Assembly: GCA_002812745.2 (NCBI GenBank)
Contig: NCSJ02000579.1
Coordinates: 1 to 15,616 of the forward strand
Direction of reading: 5' to 3'
Source: Scytalidium lignicola
Taxonomy: Eukaryota > Ascomycota > Leotiomycetes
DNA: 15,616 nt
Positions within the stretch are counted from its first letter, which is position 1; the number at the start of each line of letters is the position of its first letter. Below, piece by piece: positions 1-7,976 of this stretch. The position numbers were made by a program, and so were the translations under genes. Under the pieces are notes generated by a model, which worked only from the letters and a program-made list of their open reading frames with translations, was not told the DNA's origin and did not search any database.

Positions 1-30
1 AATTTATCTATATCTTCTACATTGACTAAA

Positions 31-1184
31 TTAATTACTTTTATCAAAGCTTAATTCATCAAAATCTAAGTTATAAAGTCTTTTTTCTTCTAATATCCTT
101 AGAATTCTTATTCTTAGAGTAATCCTTCTTTGTTATTATGTTTAAGGCTTGTCTTCTAGTTCATCTCCTTCATTTTCTTCCTTGTTATCCAAGATTACTG
201 TATTAACAACAATCTCCTTCTTATTCATTTCAACTACATTGTCAAGATCAAGAGCTCTAAATATATAGTTTATATTCTTTTACTTGTTTAACAATTCTCA
301 TTTATAACAATTAAAATGCTTTATTATTATAAACTTCTTGATAATATCAAGAGTTAATTATACTTTATAATATTCATGAAAATTACAAACAATATTGAAT
401 ATTCTTTTAACTTTAATACTAATAGTTATTTAAAACTTATTATAAACATTTAATATTATTATATTATATTATGAATATACATACTTAGAACAATAAGGAT
501 ATCTTTAACTATTTTTACAATAAAAGGATAAAAAGGACTTAATCATTTTTATATGTCTAATACTAACATCTTAATTCTATCTCTTATTATAAGACTTTAG
601 AGAAAACTTTCAACTTCAGACTTTAGTCTTATAATTATAACTTATACTCTTAAAGTATCTTAATTTAACCTAAAGACTAAGTTTAAGCTTTATAAAGAAG
701 TAATAGTATAGTTTTCTTAATTGTTTGTTAAAAGTAATTCTAATTCTTTATAATTATTATCTTAATGTTTAATGAACATCTACTTATAATGTTTCTTATA
801 CTTCTTATCTTAATTAACTGTCTTGAAAATATCAAGCTTTTAAGAAGAGTTTAAAATTCTTACTAAAGTATATTATTCCTCAACAAAGTTACTTGTTTAA
901 GAATAATAACCTTTTAATACTTCAAGACTTGTATTTATAACAATAGTAAACTCAGAAATCCATAAATTAATAGTTATATCTTTCTAAGAGAGTACAACCT
1001 TGATTTTGTTTAAATAATTAAAAAAAAGTATTATAAACATTTTAAGTATAATTAATTATAATATCTTTTGTTAACCTTAAAAGATTAGTAAATATAACAA
1101 AAGGTTAGAACAAGACAATAAGATATTATAACTTCTTCTAATCAGTGTTTGTTAAAGTCAGATAATTTAATGTAAACTCTTTTT
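31..1184 (-). pseudogene. hAT transposase, C-terminal part including dimerisation domain (RIP-degraded)
   Basis: This is the last third of a hAT-family transposase, a DNA cut-and-paste enzyme. On the minus strand it reads through stops as roughly TNTD(W)KKL(.)YLIVLF near 1130, matching the region before the hATC domain. Around 860-780 comes FSKNFKLFLKA, then VKRIFNIVCNFHEYYK near 365-410. That last stretch corresponds to the hATC block usually written GVERxFNxARDxCxYRRGRL. IIKKFIIIKHFN follows, then an acidic tail near 130-200 (residues like NKEENEGDELEDK). The frame is identical from the MITE junction at 1176 to the hATC block at 414, so decay was by substitution and not indels. A TAA at 31-33 may be the true stop. 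The gene continues upstream at 1731-2600. Family assignment rests on residue pattern recognition. Confidence 0.78.
1177..1184. repeat. 8-bp target-site duplication, left copy
   Basis: CTCTTTTT directly precedes the GC-rich insert and is repeated exactly at 1731-1738 after it. An 8-bp duplication is the hallmark of hAT-superfamily integration. Taking out the insert and one copy makes the hAT reading frame continuous. Confidence 0.85.
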
Positions 1185-1275
1185 TAAACTGGCCGGACCG
1201 TTGCATTAGACCATAGTCCTGTCCGGACGAGACCGTAAACCACATGATCTCGTCCGCAAAAATTTAAGCGAGACC

Positions 1276-1313
1276 GTGGCTTACGGTCTTGTCCAGACAA
1301 GACCGTAAGCCAC
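1276..1313. repeat. Perfect 18-bp hairpin inside the MITE
   Basis: GTGGCTTACGGTCTTGTC at 1276-1293 and its exact reverse complement at 1296-1313 are separated by only 2 bases. The arms would extrude as a near-complete cruciform. Confidence 0.85.
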
Positions 1314-1351
1314 ACAGTTCAGTCTCAAGGTTTTGAGACCAAACCATGAAA

Positions 1352-1424
1352 CGGTCCCCACTTTTGTTGTCAGACCGGACTGTAGTCTCACAGTCTGGTC
1401 TCAAAATTTTAATCTCAGACCGTA
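1352..1424 (+). repeat. Direct repeat inside the MITE, copy 1
   Basis: Starts CGGTCCCCAC and contains TGTAGTCTCACAGTCTGGTC followed by TCAAAATTTT. It is repeated with few differences at 1587-1660, and a short partial copy of the start (CGGTCCCCACA) sits near 1679. Confidence 0.75.
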
Positions 1425-1510
1425 GACCGTACGGTCTGGACCGTGAGACTGTAATGCTAGACCGTAATGGTAATATAACCTAAATTGGAAATAAGCTTTA
1501 CCTGATTAAG

Positions 1511-1587
1511 GAATATTAGCGTTAGACCGTACAATCTGGCTGGACCAGACCGTGGAGACCAGACCGTACGGTCTGACACTAATATTC
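1511..1587. repeat. 29-bp imperfect inverted repeat within the MITE
   Basis: The arm 1511-1539 (starting GAATATTAGCG) pairs with 1559-1587 (ending ACTAATATTC). Mismatches between the arms are C/T or G/A transitions. The loop of about 19 bases is itself GACC-rich. It resembles a small foldback unit nested in the larger one. Confidence 0.75.
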
Positions 1588-1660
1588 GGTCCCCACATTT
1601 GTTGTCGGACCAGACTGTAGTCTCACAGTCTGGTCTCAAAATTTTGGCTTCAGACCGTAC
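1587..1660 (+). repeat. Direct repeat inside the MITE, copy 2
   Basis: Second copy of the roughly 74-bp unit at 1352-1424, differing mainly by single transitions. Internal duplication explains part of the element's length. Confidence 0.75.
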
Positions 1661-1730
1661 AGACCACGGTCTCGAAACGGTCCCCACAAAACCCACGGTC
1701 TGGTCCGGTCTGGACCGATCGGCCAGTCTA

Positions 1731-1738
1731 CTCTTTTT
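1731..1738. repeat. 8-bp target-site duplication, right copy
   Basis: CTCTTTTT, identical to 1177-1184, immediately after the MITE. Confidence 0.85.
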
Positions 1739-2595
1739 CCATTAAAGCTTCAAGTTAGCTTTTTAATAGAATATAAAGTTATATTACTTAAAGAATCATA
1801 TTATATGTTAAATTCTATTAGACTTCAATATTCATCTTAAGTCTTAAAAGTTACTTTTATTTAACTTTTGATTGTTTTGTTAATAAGAGTTTTATCTTCT
1901 TACTTGATTGACTTGTTATAATGTTTAAAGTATAAATCTAGAAAATTAGAATTTATTAACGTTATTATTAACTATTACTATAATTAAACTTTATGAAAAC
2001 AAACCTTTTTGATAATACTAGTTATTGTCCTATCATTATCTTCTATAAATACAAGAAGTTAGAACTCCTTATTTATTTCTATACCTTTGTCTAACTTAAT
2101 ATCAAATACAACTAATATTACTTTAACAACTAGTTGTATAATATAAGTTATATAAGGAATCTTAATTCCTTTACTACATTATTCAAGTAACTCTAGTATA
2201 TTCTTAAGGTCTTTTTACATTTTGCCATTGTTTAAAGTATTATTAGTAATAATACAATATAATCAACTTATTAACTTGAATTCCTTCAAAATCTAGTAAA
2301 GAGTTTCTATTATAACTTTATCAATATAATCACCCTTAATATGTTTAAACCTAACAAGTACTTCTTTTTACTTCTAATCTGTTATAATGTAATATACTAT
2401 AATTACAAGAAATAATTTCTTAAATGGACTTTGCTAACCATTAAAAGCAATTAACACTTTATTATTAAGTAGTAAATCAGAGAACATTTAATCTTAAACC
2501 TTTAAATAATAGTTTTCCAGATCAAGCTATATAATCATCTGACTAAGAATATTAAGACTTAGTCATAATATTCTTAAAGCTTTTTAAAACTCCTT

Positions 2596-2600
2596 GTTTT
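2596..2600. repeat. 5-bp target-site duplication of element A, left copy
   Basis: GTTTT abuts the LTR start at 2601 and is repeated at 9707-9711 after the other LTR. Five base pairs is the usual length for Ty3/gypsy integrases. Confidence 0.85.
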
Positions 2601-2615
2601 TGTTACAAAACTACA

Positions 2616-2635
2616 CTATCCAGGTCACTGGATAG
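2616..2635. repeat. LTR-terminal hairpin
   Basis: CTATCCAG and CTGGATAG flank the 4-base loop GTCA, 15 bp from the LTR end (the U5 end in element orientation). The same position in the other two LTRs shows the hairpin with single C/T or G/A changes. Confidence 0.6.
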
Positions 2636-2730
2636 CCAAGGGTATGGTAAATAGTCAGGGGGTAATAGGAACAAGACATTTAGGAGCAGGGGACTAGGTC
2701 AAGGTAAGATCTAGTAATATATTTAGATTG

Positions 2731-2755
2731 AACATGAGAAGTCTACTCTCATGTT
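2731..2755. repeat. Internal LTR hairpin
   Basis: AACATGAGA (2731-2739) and TCTCATGTT (2747-2755) are perfect inverse complements with a 7-base loop. The structure is still visible but degraded in the LTRs at 9364 and 10358. It could be a transcript structure or a protein-binding palindrome; function unknown. Confidence 0.55.
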
Positions 2756-2766
2756 CCTATAGTATG

Positions 2767-2774
2767 CTTATATA
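2767..2774 (-). promoter_or_regulatory. Putative LTR TATA box
   Basis: The minus strand reads TATATAAG. The same octamer survives in the other LTRs at 9530-9537 and 10524-10531, although surrounding bases have mutated. In AT-rich DNA the match alone is weak; conservation in all three LTRs is the support. Confidence 0.4.
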
Positions 2775-2943
2775 GATAATGAAATACAGTTAGATCTCTT
2801 GGAGTCCTTGGAGTCCTCTGAAGTCCCCTAAGGATCCCAAGACTCCATCATATGACCTCTGATTGTTAAGTTCTCTATGTACACCTTCTATGTACCAAGC
2901 CTCAGGCTTACACTAATCAGCTTGTTAGGTAAAACCTATAACA

Positions 2944-2956
2944 TTATCCCCTTTCT
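2944..2956 (-). other. Polypurine tract of element A
   Basis: Immediately inside the 3' LTR the minus strand reads AGAAAGGGGATAA before the LTR's TGTTATAGG. A purine-rich run here primes plus-strand DNA synthesis in LTR retroelements. Element B has the equivalent AAAAAGGAGATAA at 10749-10761. Confidence 0.7.
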
Positions 2957-3033
2957 GCATTAGCATCACCTCGACACTTAACTTGTCATCATGAATTTTT
3001 GTTTTCTTCATCAATCCTTTCTTTTCCCTTAAC

Positions 3034-3574
3034 ATGCCCCTAAAGTGTCCTTGCCCCTTTCTTCCATTTAATCCAGAGAAAAAGAAAAGAGAGAGAATCA
3101 CTCTTGCCTTGACTATTAAGGACACCGGCGATAATATGAATCCTTATTCTTATTACTCCAAGGAGAACCAAAAGTATATTGTAAACCTCTTGAAGTCCTT
3201 GTAATATTCTGAGTATATGCATGTAAAGTGTTCTTGTGACATAACTTCTAATTCTTAGGACAAGAACATCCCCTGTTCTCAGGACTAGAAGTCCTTGGAA
3301 AAATCCATGAACAGACTACAAGCAGAAGAAGAAGAAGTTATGGTCAAAATCCTTTGTTTACAAAAGCAGCAAGTTCTTCTTTAACAGTAAAAGAATAAGA
3401 TAACCTGTCATAACCTGAAATATTTAAACGAATTCAACGTTGTGAAAAAAAAAGAGAAACNAAAAGAAACTATCTGAAGAATTGTGTTCTGCTTATACAA
3501 GTGAGGCTTCTTCCTCTGCTGTCAACTCCTTCTTTTCTAACCTTGCAATTTTATTGCTTAAAAATCCATTCTAA
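3034..3574 (+). pseudogene. Antisense reading frame of element A, charged coiled-coil-like protein
   Basis: Plus-strand frame opposite to gag-pol, starting ATG (MPLKCPCP) 90 bp inside the LTR and ending TAA 17 bp into the gag-pol 3' end. It would encode about 179 residues. The C-terminal half is charged: LQAEEEEVMVKILCLQKQQ, then LKYLNEFNVVKKKEK, a Ser/Ala-rich patch, and the end SNLAILLLKNPF. Five in-frame stops lie at 3202, 3256, 3286, 3382 and 3388; all are TAA or TAG, each one C-to-T from a Gln codon. The N at 3461 breaks the frame, and leaving it out restores it exactly. Element B has the same frame at 10839-11399. Arginine-poor, Glu/Lys/Gln-rich helices of this type recall hypothetical proteins I associate with ascomycete repeats, but I cannot name a domain. 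No function is proposed. Confidence 0.6.
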
Positions 3575-3575
3575 A

Positions 3576-3748
3576 ATAAGTTTGACAATATGCCTTTAAT
3601 AACTCCTTATAACTCATGAGATTAGAAGTAAGTTCTTATCCATTCTCATTCTCTGGATATCTTATCCATTTAACCAAATATTATAATTTCTTATAATACA
3701 TTTTATAGCTGATGATTTTCTCAACCTTGTATTCTCTTTCTGGATTAA
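3576..3748 (-). pseudogene. Element A chromodomain
   Basis: The minus strand reads EREYKVEKIISYK, then YLVKWIRYPENEN, then SNLMSYKELLKAY, with two stops. This follows the chromodomain pattern EYEVExIxxxR...YLVKWxGYxxxxNTWEP..L.NxxELxxxF. The Trp of NTWEP is a stop (NG*EL). In chromoviruses the domain tethers integrase to chromatin marks and so steers insertion. It directly follows the integrase C-terminal region in the same frame. The homologous domain of element B is at 11401-11575. Confidence 0.85.
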
Positions 3749-3889
3749 CTTCTTCTAGCATTAGTATTTAAATGTTTTTAAGTGTTGATTTAAGAAGTAA
3801 AACATAGAAAACAAGATATATCTTAATTATTGTTAATAACTTTAATTTATATGTTAAAAGTTTATAAACTTCTTTGATTTTATATAGTC

Positions 3890-4690
3890 TTATCTTTACT
3901 TAGTTTAGTTTATCATTTAACCTTGTTGTTTTAATGTTTTTTCTAAGAAAATAAACTTTATCCCCTTTTTTATACATTGGTTCTATCAAGTGTCCATGAT
4001 CATAGTACTTCTTTATTCTCCTCTTAGTATATTGAAGTAAGTTTCTGATCTTTTCTTGTATTTCTTCTATTTGTTTTACATGAATCTTTACTGATTCACT
4101 TGTAGATTCTAATTCTAGTCTAGTGCAGAACCCTTCTAGTTCTTGTTTATAGTTCATGTAAAATNAAAGTGATTTTTGTCAATTCATGTAATATATTGTT
4201 ATATACCATTTCTGCTATTAATAAGTAATCTACTTAATTATCTTGATTATAATTAATATAACATCTTAAGTATTCTTTTAACCATCCATTTAAATGTTCT
4301 GTTTTTCCGTTGGTTTGTAGATGTTATACTATTAACAACTTCCTCTTGACTCTTATCCTTGTTATTATCATTTCCTAAAATTTAAACATGAATCTAGTAT
4401 CTTTATTAAAGATTATCTATTTTGATAATCCTTATTAAGACATTATCCTTCATAAGAATATATCAACTACCTCTTCTACTCTTTAAGTTTCTTTAAATGG
4501 TTCAAATATTACAAAATTAGTATGATGTTCAGTTATTATAAAGATGAAGTCATACTTAACCTTTATTGTATAATCTGTAAAAACTAGTAGTTTCATAATA
4601 AAATCCTATTTAATTAGTTCTTATAGATTATCAAATATTTGCATAAGGTATAATTGTCCTTAAAGCTTCTTTTTAAGATTCTTAACTTTC
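3890..4690 (-). pseudogene. Element A integrase core and GPF/GPY-like C-terminus
   Basis: The DDE-type core reads (.)DFIMKL near 4590, keeping the first Asp. IIFNKDTRF near 4395-4415 stands where IISDRDPRF is usual, so the second catalytic Asp is Asn (codon 4405-4407). LQTNGKTEHLNGWL near 4285-4325 keeps the Glu of the QTxxxTExxNxxL motif. The C-terminal part from 4157 down reads QIEEIQEKIRNLLQYTKRR, then KKGDKVYFLRKNIKTTR, typical of the Ty3/gypsy integrase tail before GPF. The N at 4165 separates ITL from FYMNYKQE; without it the frame is unbroken. Integrase would insert the cDNA copy; this one is dead. Confidence 0.88.
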
Positions 4691-4880
4691 TTATAGATTT
4701 CATATTCAGCAATTACCCTCTTGACTAATGATCTTAGTTTAACGATGAAGTAATCCTTGTTAATCTTGTAATAACTTTAGGCTACCCTTATATAACTATT
4801 GTATAATAAGTAATGTTGTTCTTTAACAAATTCTTCTGCTAATTCTATTGATATATATAANTTTTTTGTTCTTATACTAA
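4691..4880 (-). pseudogene. Element A integrase N-terminal zinc-binding region
   Basis: Reads LAEEFVKEQHYLLYNSYIR and then VKRVIAEYEIYKKVKNLKKK. The second part fits the end of the HHCC zinc finger, where Cys-x-x-Cys is expected and Tyr now stands at both places (EYEIYKK), a G-to-A product. One finger His (EQH) remains. Confidence 0.65.
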
Positions 4881-5169
4881 TTGTTTTTGAATTTTTCTTA
4901 TTCACCTTAAGTTATGTCAGGTAAAATGTCCTTTTGTTCCTCTTCTTTAATTGCTTTCTTGACTCTCTTGGCCTAGTCCTTGTCAGTTACTATTGTTATA
5001 ACTATAAGTTGTCCTTAATTGTAAGTAAAGTCCTTATCCTTATCCTCAATCAAAACTACTTCTTGTTTTGATTTTTCCTTAGCTATATACTGAGGTTTAT
5101 AGTTTAAAGCATCTACTCTACCATTCTCAGTCCCTTTTACATGCATTATTTTAAAGTTATACTTAACTA

Positions 5170-5560
5170 ACATTTCAGCTTATTATACTTGTCTTTTATT
5201 AAGCTATTTCGAAGTTATAAAATATTATAAGTTGTTATAGTTTAACAAAACTTTAATAGTCTCCTTCGTTTTTAGTGTATAATGTCTTCAGTGTTTTAAA
5301 GCTTCTATAATGACTAATATTTCTTTGTTAAACATTATATAATTTCTTTTTACAAGGCTAAATTTCTTTGACTAAAATGTTAACAGCATTCATCGTCATT
5401 TCTTCTCTTACAATTGCAATTATAAGGTTACTCCTCTTATCACTTTGTTCAAAGTATTAATTTCAAACTGAACTTTGCCTTCCTCAAGGTTAAATATTCT
5501 TAGAAAATCTTTTTTCCAGAATACTTCTTTGACTGCTTGAAAAGCTTTTTCAATTGTTTA
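5170..5560 (-). pseudogene. Element A RNase H domain
   Basis: Follows RT in frame. FLRIFNLEEGKVQFEINTLN near 5430-5500 stands where FDP...xETDASD is expected, so the first catalytic Asp is lost. The better-preserved copy in element B (12310-12690) confirms the identity. RNase H would remove RNA template during reverse transcription. Confidence 0.7.
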
Positions 5561-5689
5561 ATCCTAAACAAAAGGTCTATTCTTCTATGTCAAGTCTGTT
5601 AATGATACTATGATATCAGAGTATCTTACAATGTAGCTTTAATAATAGTTCACAAGTCTATTAAAACTTTACATGTCCTTAACTGATTT

Positions 5690-6440
5690 TAGTATTTCCC
5701 AATCCAGAATTATTTGAATCTTATCAAGCAAGGTTTCAATCTTCCCTTTTAATATAAAGTATCTTAAAAACTTAACTTGTTTCTAGTAGAATTCACATTT
5801 CACAAGTTTACAATACAGTCTTACTTCTTATAATACTTCTAACACAAGCTTAATATACTTCTTATATTCCTTGATGTTCTTTGAGTATATAATTATATCA
5901 TCAAAATATACTATTATAAATTTCTCTAAGTATTTCTTTAATATATAATCTATTATTCTTTGTTGTATAATAAGTATATTTGTCAAACTAAATATTATGA
6001 CTAAAGGTTTAAATAACTTGTACTTTGTTTGTATTATAACCTTCTATTCATCTCCTTCCTTAATTTAAGTCAAGTTAAAAGTTAACTATAAGTCTAACTT
6101 TGTGAATTCCTTAACTCCGTTGAATTTATCAAATATAATGTTTATTAATAACAAAGAATAATAATCNTTTTTCTATATTACTGTTCAAATGTTTATAGTC
6201 TTTGCATGGACATCCTATTAAATTGTCTAGTTTCTTTGTGAAAAGTAAAGGCATACTAGCTTCTTTATGCCCTTCTTAATAAAGTCCTCTTAGCATTATT
6301 TTTTCCAAAAGCTAACTCTTAGTTGCTTTATCCTCCTTTAATATAGTAAGATAGATTAATCTATAGAATAGCTTAAAACCTTCCTTGAGTTTTATTTCAT
6401 AATCTTACAGTTTATGTTCTGATAAGGCTAAATCATCAAG
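5690..6440 (-). pseudogene. Element A reverse transcriptase domain
   Basis: Reads KIMLRGLY(.)EGHKEASMPLLF, then CKDYKHLNSNIEKDYYSLL (equivalent to DYRxLNxxTxKNRYPLP), TKLDL(.)LTFNLT, IKEGDE(W)KVII, and IVYFDDIIIYSKN. The YFDD active-site box is at 5897-5908 and keeps both metal-binding Asp. The N at 6167 lies between EK and DYY; without it the frame is continuous. The thumb and connection continue to about 5690. Confidence 0.88.
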
Positions 6441-6743
6441 TCTTTCTATGAATAATTCTAACCATTTATAATATTCCTTAGGTATATATTTCATGATTTC
6501 ATCAGCATAGATAACCCTTAAGGACTTTATCCTTTTTGTAGACTATACAACTTTAGCCTTTTCATCCTCTAAGAAGATGATTAAACCTTTTCTCTAATTG
6601 ATTATTGGATTATACTTTCTCATCCATTCAATTCTTAATATCACTTAGTATGTTCTTAACCTTATAACATCAAAAGATATTTCTTCTTGATATCCTTTAC
6701 CAATCCTCATATCTAATTCTTAAGTTTAAACATCAACATACTT

Positions 6744-7034
6744 CTAAACCTTGATATTGTTTACTAATGATATTAAGTAGTTATTATCTTTAACTTTTAT
6801 ACTAAGTCTAAATTGTTTTATAACTTGTTCATTAATAAAGTTTCTTTTAGCTTTTGAATTAATTAAGGCCTTTACTAGCTTTTTACACAGCTTTATATCA
6901 ATGTATAATGAACTTCTGTTATTCATAATGTATAAGTTAACATTTTTAATGTTGTCAACTAATATCTTGTCTTTTATCTTTAGGTTGTCAGCATTTTCTT
7001 TGATTTCTTCGAAAAGTACATTATATCTTTCCAT
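6744..7034 (-). pseudogene. Element A retropepsin-like aspartic protease
   Basis: LYIDIKLCKKLVKALINSKAK corresponds to the retropepsin entry strand and active site, normally ALIDSGA. The catalytic Asp is Asn at 6858-6860 (GAC/GAT to AAC/AAT) and Gly is Lys. NFINEQVIKQF follows. The protease would process the polyprotein. It is in the same frame as the zinc knuckle at 8139-8180, with no N in between. Element B shows the same Asp-to-Asn change. Confidence 0.82.
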
Positions 7035-7976
7035 TAAATTCTTTAATCTTAGTCTATCAAGAGCTCTATCATTTATAAATGCTTAAGCATCTCTTACTTA
7101 CTTAGTTATTTTATTCTTAAGGTACTCTTGTACTTTGGATACCAAGACATTATTTCTTCTGGAAATTCATTCTTCTAAATTTAAAGGGTATACTACTACT
7201 TCCTAGTTAAACTATTAAGTAATTCTTTATACTTGTTCTTCTTCTTCTAATAGTATTATAAGTAGTTCTAAAGGTAAGGAGTCCTCTTCTTAAGAGCTTG
7301 TCTAGTTGAATACTAGTATAAGTTTTATATCTTAATTGCCTTATTCAACGACATTTCTCTCTAAATTAAGTTTGACTTAGTTTTGTCTTTACAAAGTATA
7401 ATATTCTTCAACTTCAGGTAATTGTTCTACTAAATTTCCTAAACCTCAAATTTCTCTGTGTAAAGTCTTTACTTCTGATCGTTCTTATTAGAAAGTTATC
7501 ATTGAAAGTCCTTCTTGTAGTATATTATACTATCCTTATATAATATAGTCTAGTCCTTCTTCTACTATCATCTAAGCATCTTTAAGCATTTGATCAAAAT
7601 CATCTTGAATCTAAGTTCTTTTTACTAGTAAAAGAAATTCTCTTATTCCTTTCTTTATAATGATGTTTTAAAGGTTAGTTTTATAAATTATAACAAGGTC
7701 TTTCAAATCAAACTCTTATTCTTTAACTGTTACTTCTTCTTACTACACAATTTTGTAAAGTTAGCTTTTGTCTAAGACTTCTCATCCTCTTAGTCCTCTT
7801 ATACTAATGATTAAGTAATATTTCAAGACTAATACTTCTTTAAAGACTAGATATATTTCTGTTAGCATAACCTTGAAGTTTGTTAATACAATCATCCAGA
7901 TTCCACTAACTCTTAGAATGAACTCTTATCTGTCTTAAGTCTTAACTTCTACCTTGTTCTAAGAGTCCTTTACTCA
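7035..7976 (-). pseudogene. Long coding spacer between Gag and protease, element A
   Basis: About 940 bp in the gag-pol frame with no domain I recognise. Counterparts exist in element B (14114-15205): both contain QI(.)DDFDQM, EEGL, and QLPE(A/V)E-like patches, so it was translated and retained in both lineages. From the zinc knuckle to the protease active site is roughly 425 residues, far more than the usual Ty3/gypsy spacing. It is acidic in places near 7240-7300. Confidence 0.55.

Larger units (their letters stand above)
1185..1730. mobile_element. GC-rich non-autonomous hAT-type MITE inserted in the hAT gene
   Basis: A 546-bp block of roughly 50% G+C, full of GACCGT/ACGGTC words, stands in DNA of about 25% G+C. 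Its ends form an 11-bp imperfect terminal inverted repeat: TAAACTGGCCG at the left, and TAGACTGGCCG as the reverse complement of the right end. It is flanked by exact 8-bp duplications. No transposase-like frame exists inside; the open frames on either strand are by-products of the GACCGT repeats. The interior holds hairpins and an imperfect direct repeat, listed separately. It retains many CpG and CpA sites, so it has largely escaped the RIP that ruined its host. A short AT-rich core lies near 1460-1515. Mobilisation by a hAT transposase is inferred from the duplication length and ends; the partner is unknown. Confidence 0.82.
1731..2600 (-). pseudogene. hAT transposase, central catalytic part (RIP-degraded)
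   Basis: The minus strand reads LIAFNG(W)QSPFKKLFL around 2430-2470, matching the hAT block xSLSFDxWTSPNxxxFLAI. HIKGDYIDK follows near 2325-2350, then CIITNNTLNNGKM near 2230-2270, which corresponds to the family block TTDNASNNxTM; its first Asp now reads Asn. IPYITYIIQLVVKVIL near 2110-2165 matches RIxCLAHVxNLAVxAIL, with the Cys replaced by Tyr. NIEV**NLTYNMIL near 1800-1840 matches QDVxTRWNSTYxML. Stops replace Trp, Gln or Arg as RIP predicts. The frame at the right end (2598) and the frame at 1733 differ, so at least one indel lies between, probably near 1880-2000. The gene is cut at 2600 by element A, and its upstream part resumes at 9707. Confidence 0.85.
2601..2943 (-). repeat. Element A 3' LTR
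   Basis: 343 bp, TGTTAC...TAACA. It aligns without any gap to 9364-9706, with about 51 differences by hand count, all transitions. This copy keeps the G/C base at about 42 of them, so it is much the less mutated LTR. It includes a short-period repeat of TCCTTGGAG-type words near 2797-2835 and two hairpins listed separately. Confidence 0.93.

Noticed and set aside
1457..1696. Minus-strand open frame of 79 codons inside the GC-rich block
   Set aside because: Its residues simply translate the GACCGT repeats; no family resemblance and it lies across the MITE's hairpins.
2925..3222. Two minus-strand frames in the 3' untranslated part of element A
   Set aside because: Shadows of the plus-strand antisense frame; they do not continue gag-pol and have no counterpart in B.
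4861..4861. Programmed frameshift signal at the A/T run shared with 12051
   Set aside because: Both elements have an N here, but the frame is continuous without it, so no frameshift is needed.
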